Positions 12,392 to 24,417 of a stretch of 64,000 bases of DNA are shown here, piece after piece. Positions within the stretch are counted from its first letter, which is position 1; every line of letters begins with the position of its first letter. The notes beneath the pieces were generated by a model. It made no database searches. It saw only the letters and a program-made list of their open reading frames with translations, and was not told the origin of the DNA. Source of the DNA: Bufo bufo (lineage: Eukaryota; Chordata; Amphibia; Anura; Bufonidae); NCBI RefSeq assembly GCF_905171765.1, contig NC_053397.1, positions 1,444,946-1,508,945 on the forward strand, in the 5' to 3' direction. The position numbers and the translations under genes were made by a program.

Positions 12392-12916
12392 TCATAGTTG
12401 GTTGACCCGATACAGCAAATCATGGAAAACCACAAAATGCGGAAATATCGACTCGGCCCCCGGTTGTTGTGGCTCTCCAACGATCATTAACACATTCTCC
12501 CAGGCTCGGGATAATGTCGGGTCCCTGTGTTGTGCTGTACCAAAATGATCACCGGAGACATTCAAGTCTGCCAAATCAGGGCCTGGTGGCAAGTCCTCTA
12601 CCTCCCCAACCATCACATTCTGCGAGGTTGTTCCCCCCTCATCCACCAAAGTGGCGGTCAGCCCTACCGCTGGTCCTTCGGCCTCGAGTTCCCAGGGTTC
12701 TGGCCTCCCACCTGAGCAATGCCAATCCACTGGGGTTATCCCTGACTCTTGAGGACCGGTAAGTTTCATAGCTGGCCACAGTTCCGGGAAGCACGGGAAG
12801 TCTCTTCCAATTATTAGTTCATAGTGTAGATTTGTGGCGACGTCCATTTCATGAATCCTGCCGGCAACCGTGGTTAAAGACACCAGTGCGGTGGGGTAGT
12901 CTTTTAAGTCACCGTG
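12392..12916 (-). pseudogene. Protease-integrase linker of the Gmr1-like pol
   Basis: Contains LHYELIIGRDFPCFPELWP, a motif seen at the end of the retropepsin region in Ty3/gypsy polyproteins, then a poorly conserved linker that leads to the H2C2 finger. Its upstream coding continuation is found at 17,781, across the nested LTR element. Confidence 0.7.
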
Positions 12917-13933
12917 TGCAACGTCCCATCCACGGACCTGGGGTATCCCTTGCCCCTTAGGAGGTTTCTACGAAATATGTCTCTCTTATAGAGCAAGTAG
13001 TTGTGACGCCAGTTGCAGTTAAGCAACGAGGACATGGAGTCCACTTGGTAGATAGTAGTGTGGGTACCCAGGTTAGGATTGCCAGAGTGGTGTAGAGTGG
13101 CCTACAGTGTCCCTGTAGATGTTATAAGCACGTGTCACAGTGCTCCTACCTGGATATCCTTGGATCCCAGACGTGGTTGGACAAAGCAATTGCAAAAAAA
13201 GGAATGAATAACTTGGATGGTGAAGGGAGTACAATAAATGGAGTCCAGACTTGTATTAACATTGAACACAGCTTTACTTGGCATATAAACGGTAATCCAA
13301 ACAATTTCCAAACAATATTTTGGTCATCAGCGGGTATTGGCTTAACTCTGGCAGGCATACATTTTTGCAACAATCTCAGCTCTGCTATGCTGTAGCTTTC
13401 TCAGCACTGCTATGTTAGCTGGTGTAAATAGGAACTTTTCCTCTTCTGCTGGAACTTAGCTTAGTTGTAGTCTGTCACTTACTTTATCTTTAGTCCTAGG
13501 AACTTCTTTCTGGCTTCAAACGTCCTTAGCTTGGATATAGGCAATGCAAGCTTAGGAGAGGATAAGCAACCATGTAGCGCTTTTGCAAGCAGGGCCTGCG
13601 GGCCCAGCAGAGCAGACAGTGCTCTGTTGGCCGGCATACAACCTTCCCTTTGGAAGGGTATACTAGATGCTGACTCACTAACACTAAACTCCTCCCTCTC
13701 TAAAGAGGGCTGGAAGGAACTGGAAGGTTCCTCTCCAGGGAGACTATCTCTGCACATATTTGCTGCTACCTGCTGGTGAACCAGGCACATTACATGTTAA
13801 CATTACATCTGCATAGGAATAAATATACACAGTGAGAATGACATGATGCAAATGTATTAGATGACACACTCTCAGCTCATAGGAGGTAACAGCAAGGTGC
13901 AAAAGAGTGGTAATGGCACTCTGGGTCATTACA
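12917..13933 (-). repeat. 3' LTR of the nested element
   Basis: Starts TGTAATGACC and ends GTTGCA on the - strand. Co-linear with 16,776-17,780, with scattered substitutions and small indels. Confidence 0.85.
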
Positions 13934-15360
13934 TTCCCCCTTACTTAAAGGCAAGTCACCCTCGACTTGTGCTCAGGGTAGGTATGTTTATGTAAGTATG
14001 CTCTAAGGGTACCATAGATTGTAGATAAAGTGCTGCATAGACATAATGTCACTAATTAACATAGCAACGGCTACCAGAAGGTCTCTCTGCCCTTGTAGTT
14101 TCCCTCTCAGGTATAACCAGAAAACGAAATCAGTGTGCATTAAGCGCTCATTCCTAAATAGCTTTGAGTATTCTGGCCATGAACACCAAAGGAAGCACGG
14201 GGGTGTCTTCACTCTGTAGTCCCACCACTATGCAATGAAAACACCCGCAAACAGAAGGGTGGCTTTATCCTGTACTCCCCTCCGACAACAAGGTCTAACC
14301 ATGCCTAACGCTTTGTCACCTTGATGAATCAAACAGGTAATACGTTTTTCCTAAGCTGCTGCATACTTAAAACTCTTCAATAAATCTAGGAAGAGGAACA
14401 TTTTCTCCTACAACTCCAGACATACATAATAGCAGCTGGTCACCCTTAACGGTGTTAGATTTGCTTGGCACATAACCACTTGGTCTAGAACCATTAGTTT
14501 TACATGTACATCGGCTTAGCACACAACCACTTGGTTTAGAACCATTAGTTTTAATTGTACTCAGAGGCAATCCATAAGGAGCAATAAAGAGTTAGGCCTG
14601 CTTGGAATGTACCAGACGCACTCAGAGGCTGTCCAAATGAGCAACAAGGTAAGGTGCTGACCAGATGACTAAGTCACCCAATAAAGTGCATATTAAAACA
14701 TATTATGGCACCTGCAAAAGAATGCACACAATAGGCACAATACTTGAACGTTGCTGAAAAGGTAAAAGTTAGTGCATATAAATAATTAAGGCACATTTTA
14801 TTAATAAATCGAGCAAGAGATGAGGCAATTGAATAGTGCAATAATGTATTAAATTCACATTAGAGTCTCTTATCTTCTTTTCTTCAGTGTTTGAAGGTAA
14901 AGTGCACGGAACGGTCACCTTAAGTGCAACAAAAGTCCTTTGTAATCCAGGGAAATAGTAACAGTCATTTATTTGTAATCCAAGTGAGGTAATAAAGGTA
15001 TTTGTAATCCACATGGGCAAGAAAGTTATTTGTAATCCTCATGGGCAAGAAAGTTATTTGTAATCCACATAGGTAAGAATAGCAGCACAGGTCATGAGAA
15101 ATGTTAGCAGAGGCTCCCAAATAACCTGAAAAGGGGGTTAAAAGGAAAATTTGGCACTGTCCAGTGCAACAGGGATTTAAATGATGATGGGGGGAGTCCT
15201 AACAAAACATGACCATCAGGGTGAGGACACAAAAAGGCAACCTGCAAACATAAAACACATAAAATATGCCAACAGGCCCTCACCAGTCAGGAACCATCCA
15301 CGCTGTGGCTCCCAAAGTCAATGTTCTTTTAAAGTAGCGCTGTAGAGGAAGTCCAGCTCT
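13934..15360 (-). other. Internal non-coding part of the nested LTR element
   Basis: About 1.4 kb between the ORF and the 3' LTR, with a polypurine tract at its - strand end (13,934-13,951). It has short local duplications: TTATTTGTAATCCACATGGG-like units near 14,935-15,075 and an ACCACTTGGT...CCATTAGTTTTA pair near 14,475-14,555. No domain was recognised. Confidence 0.6.
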
Positions 15361-16460
15361 TTAGAAGAAAGGCCTCAGGTCCTCCTCGCTGCTTGAGCTG
15401 TCGCTGGAATAGGACATCAGGGGTCTGTCCTGCCTTTGGTAATCCAGCTGACCTTGGGTAGTGGAGCGCCACTGCCATCCTGTGGCGGAATCAGGTATTG
15501 CATGAGTAGTGACACTATTCACTTGAGCCGCAACTTTCTGCTTTACTGGAGCAGTTGCTTTGGCCATGCTAAGAGGATCCAACACCTCCAACTGTAACGG
15601 TGCTGGAAGACAGTCCTCCTCCTTGAGTGGTGACTCTTGTAGGGCTGCCCTCTTCATCGCAGCTTCCAGCTTCCATGGCAGCTGGTAGGTGACCACTGTG
15701 GGACTAATGGTCACTGAGGTAGAGGAGATGCATGCTTGTGGGGAACCAAGGGTTGGTTGCGCAGGCAGGCCAGGGATGAGCGATACCAGCTCTGCATGGG
15801 GCTGTTCTCTGAAGCGGAGCACGCCGTCTGGTCCCTCCTGTAGGCAGCGTACCCGACCGGGGGACATTGGTTCCTCCGGCCACACCTCTTGTGCAGTGCA
15901 AGGTGCAGGGAGCTTGAGTAGGCAAACTATCGCCACCATGAATGGGCCTTGCAGCGACTCCATAGGGGTGAACTGGACTGTATCCCCCTTATATAGGCTG
16001 TGGCGATCTTGCAGGAGGTAGGGCCGCTTCACCGAGCGCCGGTTGACGTACAGCTCCCTTCCAGTCTCATTATCCTGAATAAACCCAGACCCTCGCTCAA
16101 CTGAAAAACTAGACCACCCATCTGATCTTTCGCATGAGAATGGGATCCTCGGGCAGTGGCCGGTCCCAGACCCTTACGGCCCAGTCTTCTACCGCCTTCC
16201 AGTAGTCCCACTGCGGGCCCGGGCATGATCGCCTCCAGGACCTCTGGATTTAAGTCCTTAAAGGCATACGATTTTCAGGGCGGCAAAGTGGTGACTCCCA
16301 CTGCCCCCGCCATGTCAGCTGGCACAGGGAATGCTCTTGGTTTGTCAGGTGGGGCCCGTTGTACCTGAGATATGCGGATCTCTTCAGGTTCAACTTTGGA
16401 TTCAGGGTCTTCACCACCCCAGACCATGCCACCCCAATCGAGTTGTCTTGGGCACGCCAT
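15361..16460 (-). pseudogene. ORF of the nested LTR element, with a cold-shock-domain-like segment
   Basis: Three open stretches in different frames follow each other: 16,460-16,275 (acidic/proline-rich), 16,226-16,029, and about 16,143-15,361. The last contains CERSDGWSSFSVERGSGFI, LYVNRRSV, YKGDTVQF and LQGPFMVAIV. The order (RNP1-like RGSGFI at 16,095-16,078, RNP2-like LYVN at 16,053-16,042, then KGDxVxF and GPxxxxIV) fits a cold-shock domain, a single-strand nucleic-acid binding fold. The C-terminus is acidic and Ser-rich (SYSSDSSSSEEDLRPFF). No gag zinc knuckle is visible. Function is unknown; an RNA-binding role replacing Gag is only an inference. Frame breaks make this copy a pseudogene. 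Confidence 0.55.
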
Positions 16461-16756
16461 CTTGGTTTTCTCAGCGCGGGTACATACAGGAAATGAAGGA
16501 GGAGCTCTAGGGGATGAGCTTTCTCTTCCCTCTCCCGTAATGTAACACTGTTCCCGGTGGGCCGGCTAGGTTTTCGCGCTTCCAGAGGAGGCGTTTTTTC
16601 AGTTTCACGCCTCTGGGCATGTAAATACAGTTGGTGTAGGCACACAGTCTGGTAAAGTCCTTATCCTGTTCTTAATGGCACACAGTTGGGTACGGTTCGT
16701 AATTAGGTTCTCAATGGTTCATAATGGCACACAGTTTTTAACGTTGCATGAATCCT

Positions 16757-16775
16757 GTTCGTGACACCAATTGAT
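16757..16775 (-). promoter_or_regulatory. Candidate primer-binding site of the nested LTR element
   Basis: Two to five bases after the 5' LTR end the - strand reads TTGGTGTCACGAACAGG; TGG complements a tRNA 3' CCA end. The tRNA was not identified. Confidence 0.6.
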
Positions 16776-17780
16776 TGCAACGTCCCACGCACGGACCTGG
16801 GGTATCCCTCTCCCCTTAGGAGGTTTCTATGAAATATGTCCCTCTAATAGAGCAAGTAGTTGTGACGCCAATTGCAGTTAAGCAACGAGGACATGGAGTC
16901 CACTTTGTAGATGGTAGTGTGGGTACCCAGGCTAGGATTGCCAGAGTGGTGTAGAGTGGCCTACAGTGTCCCTGTAGATGTTATAAGCACGTGTCGCGGT
17001 GCTCCTACCGGGATATCCATGGATGCCAGACATAGTTGGATGAAACAAGTGCAAAAAAGGGGATAAATAATTTAAATGGCGAAGGGAGTAGAATAAACGG
17101 AGTCCAGACTTTGTATTAGCTTTACTCGGCATAAACGGTAATCCAAACAATTTCCAAACGATATCTTGGTTATCAGCAGGTATTGGCTTAACTCTGGCAG
17201 GCAAACATTTCTGCAATAATCTCAGCCCTGCTATGCTGTAGCTTTCTCAGCTCTGCTATGTTTGCTGGAGTAAATAGGAACTTTTCCTCTTCTGCTGGAA
17301 CTTAGCTTAGTTGTAGTCTGTCTCTTACTTTATCTTTAGTCCTAGGAACATCTTCCTGGCTTCAAGCGTCCTTAGCTTGGATATAGGCAATGCAAGTCTT
17401 GGAGGGGACAAGCAACCATGTAGCAATTTTGCAGGCAGGGCCTGTGGGCCCAGCAGAGCAGACAGTGCTCTGTTGGCCGACATACAACCGTCCCTTTGGA
17501 AGGGTAGACTAGACATTCACTCACTAACACTAAACTTCTCCCTCTCTAGAGAGGGCTGGAAGGAACTGGAAGATTCCTCTCAGGAGACTATATCTATGCA
17601 GATTTGCTGCCACCTGCTGGTGAACCAGGCACATTACATGTTAACATTACATCTGCATAGGAATAAATATACACAGTGAGAATAACATGATGCAAATGTA
17701 TTAGATGACACACTCTCAGCTCATAGGAGGTAACAGCAAGGTGCAAAAGAGTGGTAACGGCACTCTTTGGTCATTAAACA
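16776..17780 (-). repeat. 5' LTR of the nested element
   Basis: Starts TGTTTAATGACC on the - strand and ends GTTGCA. About 1,005 bp, against 1,017 bp for its partner. Confidence 0.85.
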
Positions 17781-17980
17781 TGTATGCACATTATCTTGAC
17801 TTTCCGGCCAGTAAACTCGACGGGTCACACCAGGGTAGCCTTTACCAGGGTCACCAAACTCTCCGAGTCCAGCAGAGCCACCGCTGGAGTGTCTCCCACT
17901 TCCACCTGATGCAGGTGATTATTATCTAGAGCCTCACTGGTACCTGTTGCACACAGCTTCCTCGCATATAGCGACTGACG
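17781..17980 (-). pseudogene. Retropepsin remnant of the Gmr1-like element
   Basis: The - strand reads GDTPAVALLDSESLVTLV. The active-site triad expected as D-S/T-G appears as D-S-E, and a stop follows within 20 codons. It lies between the gag zinc knuckle and the LTR insertion, where a protease is expected. Confidence 0.6.
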
Positions 17981-18868
17981 TTAGCCATAGTAAGTGTCCA
18001 TGGGCTCAACCATATTGGCACAGTCGGCCCTTACGTGACCAGGCTCATGAAACCGCCAACAGATCATCGGAGCCAGGTCCGCAGTGGGTACCTCCCGGGC
18101 AGTCTTTTTCAGCTCCAGTCTCTGGGTCTGGGGTGGGGATTGTCGGGGTTTAACTGCCCCCTTCCTGAAAGAGCCCCCCTTTAGTTTCCTGGTAGCCTCA
18201 AAGTTCAACCAGGTCCACCATCTCAAGATAATTGACAGGAGATGCCTGGCCAATCCAATTCTGAAGAGAGTATGGCAACGCCCTCCAGAACATATCAGCT
18301 AAAATACGGTCCAGCATAGCAGTGGGACTCAGTAAGTCCGGTTGTAGCCATTTTTGCAAAAGGTGTAATAAAGCATAATACTGGGTCTCGCGAGCTCAAC
18401 CGGGTTAAACTCTCACTGGTGCACCCTCTGGGCCCGGACCAACACATTCAGCCTCGCCAGGATCTCACCCTTGACTTTCTGGTAATCGGCCGTTTGCTCG
18501 TCCAGTAGGTCGAAATACACCTGCTGGGACTCAGATGCCAGAAACAGAGCGATGACCTCAGCCCACTGGTCTCGGGGTAGATTCTCCCTCATGGCCACTT
18601 TCTCGAACACCGCCAGGTAGGTTTCGACGTCATACATGGGTGCCATCTTGAGGATCACCGTACGAACGGCTTTCCGGGCATCATTAACGCTCTGGGATGC
18701 TCCTGCCATCTGTAGAGCCATCACGTGTTGTAGCAGCAGCTGGTTTGTTTCTTGCTGCTGCTTATTAGCCTCCCGATGTTGCAGGTTAGCCTCCAAGAGG
18801 GCCTTCATTACAGCTTCCATTTTGCCAAGTAACACGGGTTGTAATTTAGCTGGTTTAATCCAGGACAT
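17981..18868 (-). pseudogene. Gag of the Gmr1-like element
   Basis: From 18,868 a 151-residue frame has a Gln/Leu-rich helix region, then MAPMYDVETYLAVFEKVA, LPRDQWAEVIALFL and YQKVKGEILARL, typical of vertebrate Ty3/gypsy Gag. After stops and frame changes (18,412-18,254) a second segment ends in CWRFHEPGHVRADC. This is a CCHC knuckle whose second Cys has become Phe. Gag would package element RNA; this copy cannot. Confidence 0.8.
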
Positions 18869-18935
18869 ACATCCATGACTGGGGGGGAAAAAAAATATAA
18901 AAATATTTCGGCTTTTACGCCAGTCTCACTGCGCG

Positions 18936-18955
18936 TGCCCGCATCCTGCACCAAC
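18936..18955 (-). promoter_or_regulatory. Candidate primer-binding site of the Gmr1-like element
   Basis: Directly after the 5' LTR the - strand reads GTTGGTGCAGGATGCGGG, with TGG to pair with a tRNA CCA end. The tRNA was not identified. Confidence 0.6.
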
Positions 18956-19378
18956 TGTGGGGATTCGCTCTGGTAAACAGGATAAGCAGACGCAGTATAG
19001 AGGCACCAACCAGCTCTTAAATCAAACAGTTCAGTGTTTATGAACTTGCCAAGAGTGTGAATAAACAACAAGTCACATTTAACACAAAAAGTCACCTTGG
19101 GGTTTTGGTGTTAGTTCACACCCTGCTGGCAGTTCTGCCTCAAAGAGTCCATGAACAGGCTTTAGGCAGCCTTTCTACCTTGACACTGGTCTCAGCCCTC
19201 CAAGCCCGGCATTAGCCTCAGATCCCAATACAGAGATTGTTTCTGCGGAACCCAGCTGTCTTTTAATGCAGCTAGGTGTTGCCAAAGTCCAGTCCGGTGT
19301 TTGACCCCACCTGGCCGCTAATCAGTCCAGCAGCACACACTGGGAGGAAAATACCTGCCTCCCCATACAACTCCCTTT
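18956..19378 (-). repeat. 5' LTR of the Gmr1-like element, outer end lost
   Basis: Matches 3,303-3,728. The TGTGACACAG start present in the 3' LTR is missing here and the 31-bp minisatellite begins instead, so no target-site duplication can be seen. Confidence 0.85.
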
Positions 19379-22300
19379 ACTGTAAGAGCAGTGAGACTAT
19401 AGACTCTATACTGTAAGAGCAGTGAGTCTATGGACTCTTTACTGTAAGAGCAGTGAGACTATGGACTCTTTACTGTAAGAGCAGTGAGACTATGGACTCT
19501 TTACTGTAAGAGCAGTGAGACTGTGGACTCTTTACTGTAAGAGCAGTGAGACTATGGACTCTTTACTGTAAGAGCAGTGAGACTATGGACTCTATACTGT
19601 AAGAGCAGTGAGACTATGGACTCTTTACTGTAAGAACAGTGAGACTATGGACTCTATACTGTAAGAGCAGTGAGACTATGGACTCTATACTGTAAGAGCA
19701 GTGAGACTATGGACTCTGTACTGTAAGAGCAGTGAGACTATGGACTCTGTACTGTAAGAGCAGTGAGACTATGGACTCTTTACTGTAAGAGCAGTGAGAC
19801 TATGGACTCTATACTGTAAGAGCAGTGAGACTATGGACTCTATACTGTAAGAGCAGTGAGTCTATGGACTCTTTACTGTAAGAGCGGTGAGACTATGGAC
19901 TCTGTACTGTAAGAGCAGTGAGACTATGGACTCTTTACTGTAAGAGCAGTGAGACTATGGACTCTTTACTGTAAGAGCAGTGAGACTATGGACTCTATAC
20001 TGTAAGAGCAGTGAGAATATGGACTCTTTACTGTAAGAGCAGTGAGACTATGGACTCTTTACTGTAAGAGCAGTGAGACTATGGACTCTTTACTGTAAGA
20101 GCAGTCAGACTATGGACTCTTTACTGTAAGAGCAGTGAGACTATGGACTCTTTACTGTAAGAGCAGTGACACTATGGACTCTTTACTGTAAGAGCAGTGA
20201 CACTATGGACTCTTTACTGTAAGAGCAGTGAGACTATGGACTCTTTACTGTAAGAGCAGTGAGACTATGGACTCTTTACTGTAAGAGCAGTGAGACTATG
20301 GACTCTATACTGTAAGAGCAGTGAGACTATGGACTCTATACTGTAAGAGCAGTGAGACTATGGACTCTATACTGTAAGAGCAGTGAGACTATGGACTCTT
20401 TACTGTAAGAGCAGTGAGACTATGGACTCTTTACTGTAAGAGCAGTGAGACTATGGACTCTTTACTGTAAGAGCAGTGAGACTATGGACTCTATACTGTA
20501 AGAGCAGTGAGACTATGGACTCTATACTGTAAGAGCAGTGAGACTATGGACTCTCTACTGTAAGAGCAGTGAGACTATGGATTCTCTACTGTAAGAGCAG
20601 TGAGACTATGGACTCTTTACTGTAAGAGCAGTGAGATTATGGACTCTTTACTGTAAGAGCAGTGAGACTATGGACTCTTTACGGTAAGAGCAGTCAGACT
20701 ATGGACTCTTTACTGTAAGAGCAGTGAGACTATGGACTCTATACTGTAAGAGCAGTGAGACTATGGACTCTACTGTAAGAGCAGCGAGATTATGGACTCT
20801 TTACTGTAAGAGCAGTGAGACTATGGACTCTTCACTGTAAGAGCAGTGAGACTATGGACTCTATACTGTAAGAGCAGTGAGACTATGGACTCTTTACTGT
20901 AAGAGCAGTGAGACTATGGACTCTTTACTGTAAGAGCAGTGAGACTATGGAATCTTTACTGTAAGAGCAGTGAGACTATGAACTCTATACTGTAAGAGCA
21001 GTGAGACTATGGACTCTATACTGTAAGAGCAGTGAGACTATGGACTCTATACTGTAAGAGCAGTGAGACTATGGACTCTTTACTGTAAGAGCAGTGAGAC
21101 TATGGACTCTCTACTGTAAGAGCAGTGAGACTATGGACTCTTTACTGTAAGAGCAGTGAGACTATGGACTCTATACTGTAAGAGCAGTGAGACTATGGAC
21201 TCTTTACTGTAAGAGCAGTGAGACTATGGACTCTGTACTGTAAGAGCAGTGAGACTATGGACTCTTTACTGTAAGAGCAGCGAGACTATGGACTCTTTAC
21301 TGTAAGATCAAAGAGACTATGGACTCTTTACTGTAAGAGCAGTGAGACTATGGACTCTTTACTGTAATAGCAGTGAGGCTATGGACTCTTTACTGTAAGA
21401 GCAGTGAGACTATGGACTCTACTGTAAGAGCAGTGAGACTATGGACTATACTGTAAGAGCAGTGAGACTATGGACTCTATACTGTAAGAGCAGTGAGACT
21501 ATGGACTCTTTACTGTAAGAGCAGCGAGACTATGGACTCTTTACTGTAAGAGCAGCGAGACTATGGACTCTTTACTGTAAGAGCAGTGAGACTATGGACT
21601 TTTTACTGTAAGATCAAAGAGACTATGGACTCTACTGTAAGAGCAGTGAGACTATGGACTCTTTACTGTAAGAGTAGTGAGACTGTGGACTATTTACTGT
21701 AAGAGTAGTGAGACTGTGGACTATTTACTGTAAGAGCAGTGAGACTATGGACTCTACTGTAAGAGCAGTGAGTCTATGGACTCTACTGTAAGAGCAGTGA
21801 GACTATGGACTCTACTGTAAGAGCAGTGAGACTATGGACTCTGTACTGTAAGAGCAGTGAGACTATGGACTCTATACTGTAGGAGCAGTCAGACTATGGA
21901 CTCTTTACTGTAAGAGCAGCGAGACTATGGACTCTTTACTGTAAGAGCAGTGAGACTATGGACTCTTTACTGTAAGATCAAAGAGACTATGGACTCTACT
22001 GTAAGAGCAGTGAGACTATGGACTCTTTACTGTAAGAGTAGTGAGACTGTGGACTATTTACTGTAAGAGTAGTGAGACTGTGGACATATTTTACTGTAAG
22101 AGCAGTGAGACTATGGACTCTACTGTAAGAGCAGTGAGACTATGGACTCTACTGTAAGAGCAGTGAGACTATGGACTATACTGTAAGAGCAGTGAGACTA
22201 TGGGCTCTATACTGTAAGAGCAGTGAGACTATGGACTCTTTACTGTAAGAGCAGTGAGACTATGGACTCTTTACTGTAAGAGCAGTGAGACTATGGACTC

Positions 22301-23757
22301 TGTACTGTAAGAGCAGTGAGACTATGGACTCTATACTGTAAGAGCAGTCAGACTATGGACTCTTTACTGTAAGAGCAGCGAGACTATGGACTCTTACTGT
22401 AAGAGCAGTGAGACTATGGACTCTTTACTGTAAGATCAAAGGAGACTATGGACTCTACTGTAAGAGCAGTGAGACTATGGACTCTTTACTGTAAGAGTAG
22501 TGAGACTGTGGACTATTTACTGTAAGAGTAGTGAGACTGTGGACTCTACTGTAAGAGCAGTGAGACTATGGACCTCTACTGTAAGGAGCAGTGAGACTAT
22601 GGACTATACTGTAAGAGCAGTGAGACTATGGACTCTATACTGTAAGAGCAGGGAAACTATGGGCTCTTTACTGTAAGAGCAGTGAGACTATGGACTCTTT
22701 ACTGTAAGAGCAGTGAGACTATGGACTCTTTACTGTAAGAGCAGTGAGACTATGGACTCTACTGTAAGAGCAGTGAGACTATGGACTATACTGTAAGAGC
22801 AGTGAGACTATGGACTCTACTGTAAGAGCAGTGAGACTATGGGCTCTATACTGTAAGAGCAGTGAGACTATGGACTCTACTGTAAGAGCAGTGAGACTAT
22901 GGACTCTTTACTGTAAGAGCAGTGAGACTATGGACTCTTTACTGTAAGAGCAGTGAGACTGTGGACCTCTTTACTGTAAGAGCAGTGAGACTATGGACTC
23001 TTTACTGTAAGAGCAGTGAGACTATGGACTCTTTACTGTAAGAGCAGTGAGACCTGAGGACTCTTTACTGTAAGAGCAGTGAGAATATGGACTCTTTACT
23101 GTAAGAGCAGTGAGACTATGGACCTCTACTGTAAGAGCAGTGAGACTATGGATTCTTTACTGTAAGAGCAGTGAGACTATGGACTCTTTACTGTAGAGCA
23201 GTGAGACTGTGGACTCTTTACTGTAAGAGCAGTGAGACTATGGACTCTTTACTGTAAGAGCAGTGAGGACTATGGACTATACTGTAAGAGCAGTGAGGAC
23301 TATGGACTATACTGTAAGAGCAGTGAGACTAGGACTATACTGTAAGAGCAGTGAGACTATGGACTCTATACCTGTAAGAGCAGGGAAACCTATGGACTCT
23401 TTACGTAAGAGCAGGGAAACTATGGACTCTTTACTGTAAGAGCAGTGAGACTATGACTCTATACAGTAAGAGCAGTCAGACTATGGACTATATACTGTAA
23501 GAGCAGTCAGACTATGGACTCTTTACTGTAGAGCAGTGAGACTATGGACTCTTTACTGTAAGAGCAGTGAGACTATGGACTCTTTACTGTAAGAGCAGTG
23601 AGACTATGGACTCTTTACTGTAAGAGCAGTGAGACTATGGACTCTTTACTGTAAGAGCAGTGAGACTATGGACTCTTTACTGTAAGAGCAGTGAGACTAT
23701 GGACTCTTTACTGTAAGAGCAGTGAGACTATGGACTCTTTACTGTAAAAGTAGTGAG
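19379..23757. repeat. 31-bp minisatellite, block 2 (about 140 copies)
   Basis: Same unit as block 1. From about 21,300 short units lacking TTTA or ATA (GGACTCTACTGTAAG) and a variant unit with TAAGATCAAAGAGAC appear in a recurring order. This suggests higher-order duplication of 300-460 bp. Between about 22,430 and 23,460 many single-base indels occur. Confidence 0.97.
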
Positions 23758-24417
23758 ACAATGAATAGGGATGAGCGAATTTCATATTTTGAAATTCGTT
23801 TTCGTTTTGGGTTGTGGTTAGAGATTAGCAAATCGAAGCAGATTAGCAAGTGAATGCGAATTTCCTCGTGCTTTGTGGCAACAAATCGCATTTTTCTTAA
23901 AATGCAGCCACATATGTGACGACTGAGGACATGGGCAAGGAACTTCCAGCGTTCTGAGTGCAGGGACAGATGTGGAGAAGGTGCTAGGGACAGCAATTGG
24001 AAAAACTTGATTGTGCGGAGAAAAAATGAAAAAACGATTTAAAAGTGCAGGGAAAGGATAGGGAGGAATCATTTCACAGCATTTTAGTGCAGGAGAGACG
24101 TCAGAAGGGCGCTAGGTACAGTGATAGGAAAGCGATTTGTAGTGCAGGGAAAGATTATTTGGGATCCAAATAGCCATTATACAGCTCTCTCATTCCAGCT
24201 ATTTGTTCTTCGGGTGCAAGAGCTATGTTGAAAAGCCTTTAGTGGCTTATATCTGTGGAAAAAGAAAAATATATACTCCACTGCTGCAGTTTTTTCTGGT
24301 GAAAGCGTATAGGTGCGTATTTCAGTAGAAAAAGAAAAATATATACGCACTGCACTGTTGCAGTTATTTCAGTTTAAAGCGTATAGAGGCGTATTTCAGT
24401 ACTACAAGAAAAATATA

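Larger units (their letters stand above)
12917..17780 (-). mobile_element. Non-autonomous LTR retroelement nested in the Gmr1-like protease region
   Basis: Two direct repeats of about 1 kb, TGCAACGTCCC...TTACA (12,917-13,933) and TGCAACGTCCC...AAACA (16,776-17,780), flank 2.84 kb of internal sequence. On the - strand the 5' LTR is followed by a candidate primer-binding site (TTGGTGTCACGAACAGG), and the 3' LTR is preceded by a purine tract (AAGTAAGGGGGAA). No protease, RT or integrase is present inside. The only coding trace is a broken ORF with a cold-shock-like segment. The host frame resumes on both sides, which fixes the insertion; an exact target-site duplication is not clear. Confidence 0.85.
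3303..19378 (-). mobile_element. Gmr1-like Ty3/gypsy LTR retrotransposon with nested L1 and LTR insertions
   Basis: Two near-identical direct repeats starting TGTGGGGATTCGC bound this segment. Reading the - strand 5' to 3' gives: LTR, candidate primer-binding site, gag with a zinc knuckle, protease remnant, integrase (H2C2 finger, core, C-terminal domain), reverse transcriptase, RNase H, polypurine tract, LTR. Integrase lies upstream of reverse transcriptase, as known for the Gmr1-like group of Ty3/gypsy elements in fish and other deuterostomes and unlike ordinary gypsy order. Without the nested insertions the element would be about 5.1 kb. All domains carry stops or frameshifts, so it is dead. 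It interrupts the 31-bp minisatellite. Confidence 0.88.
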
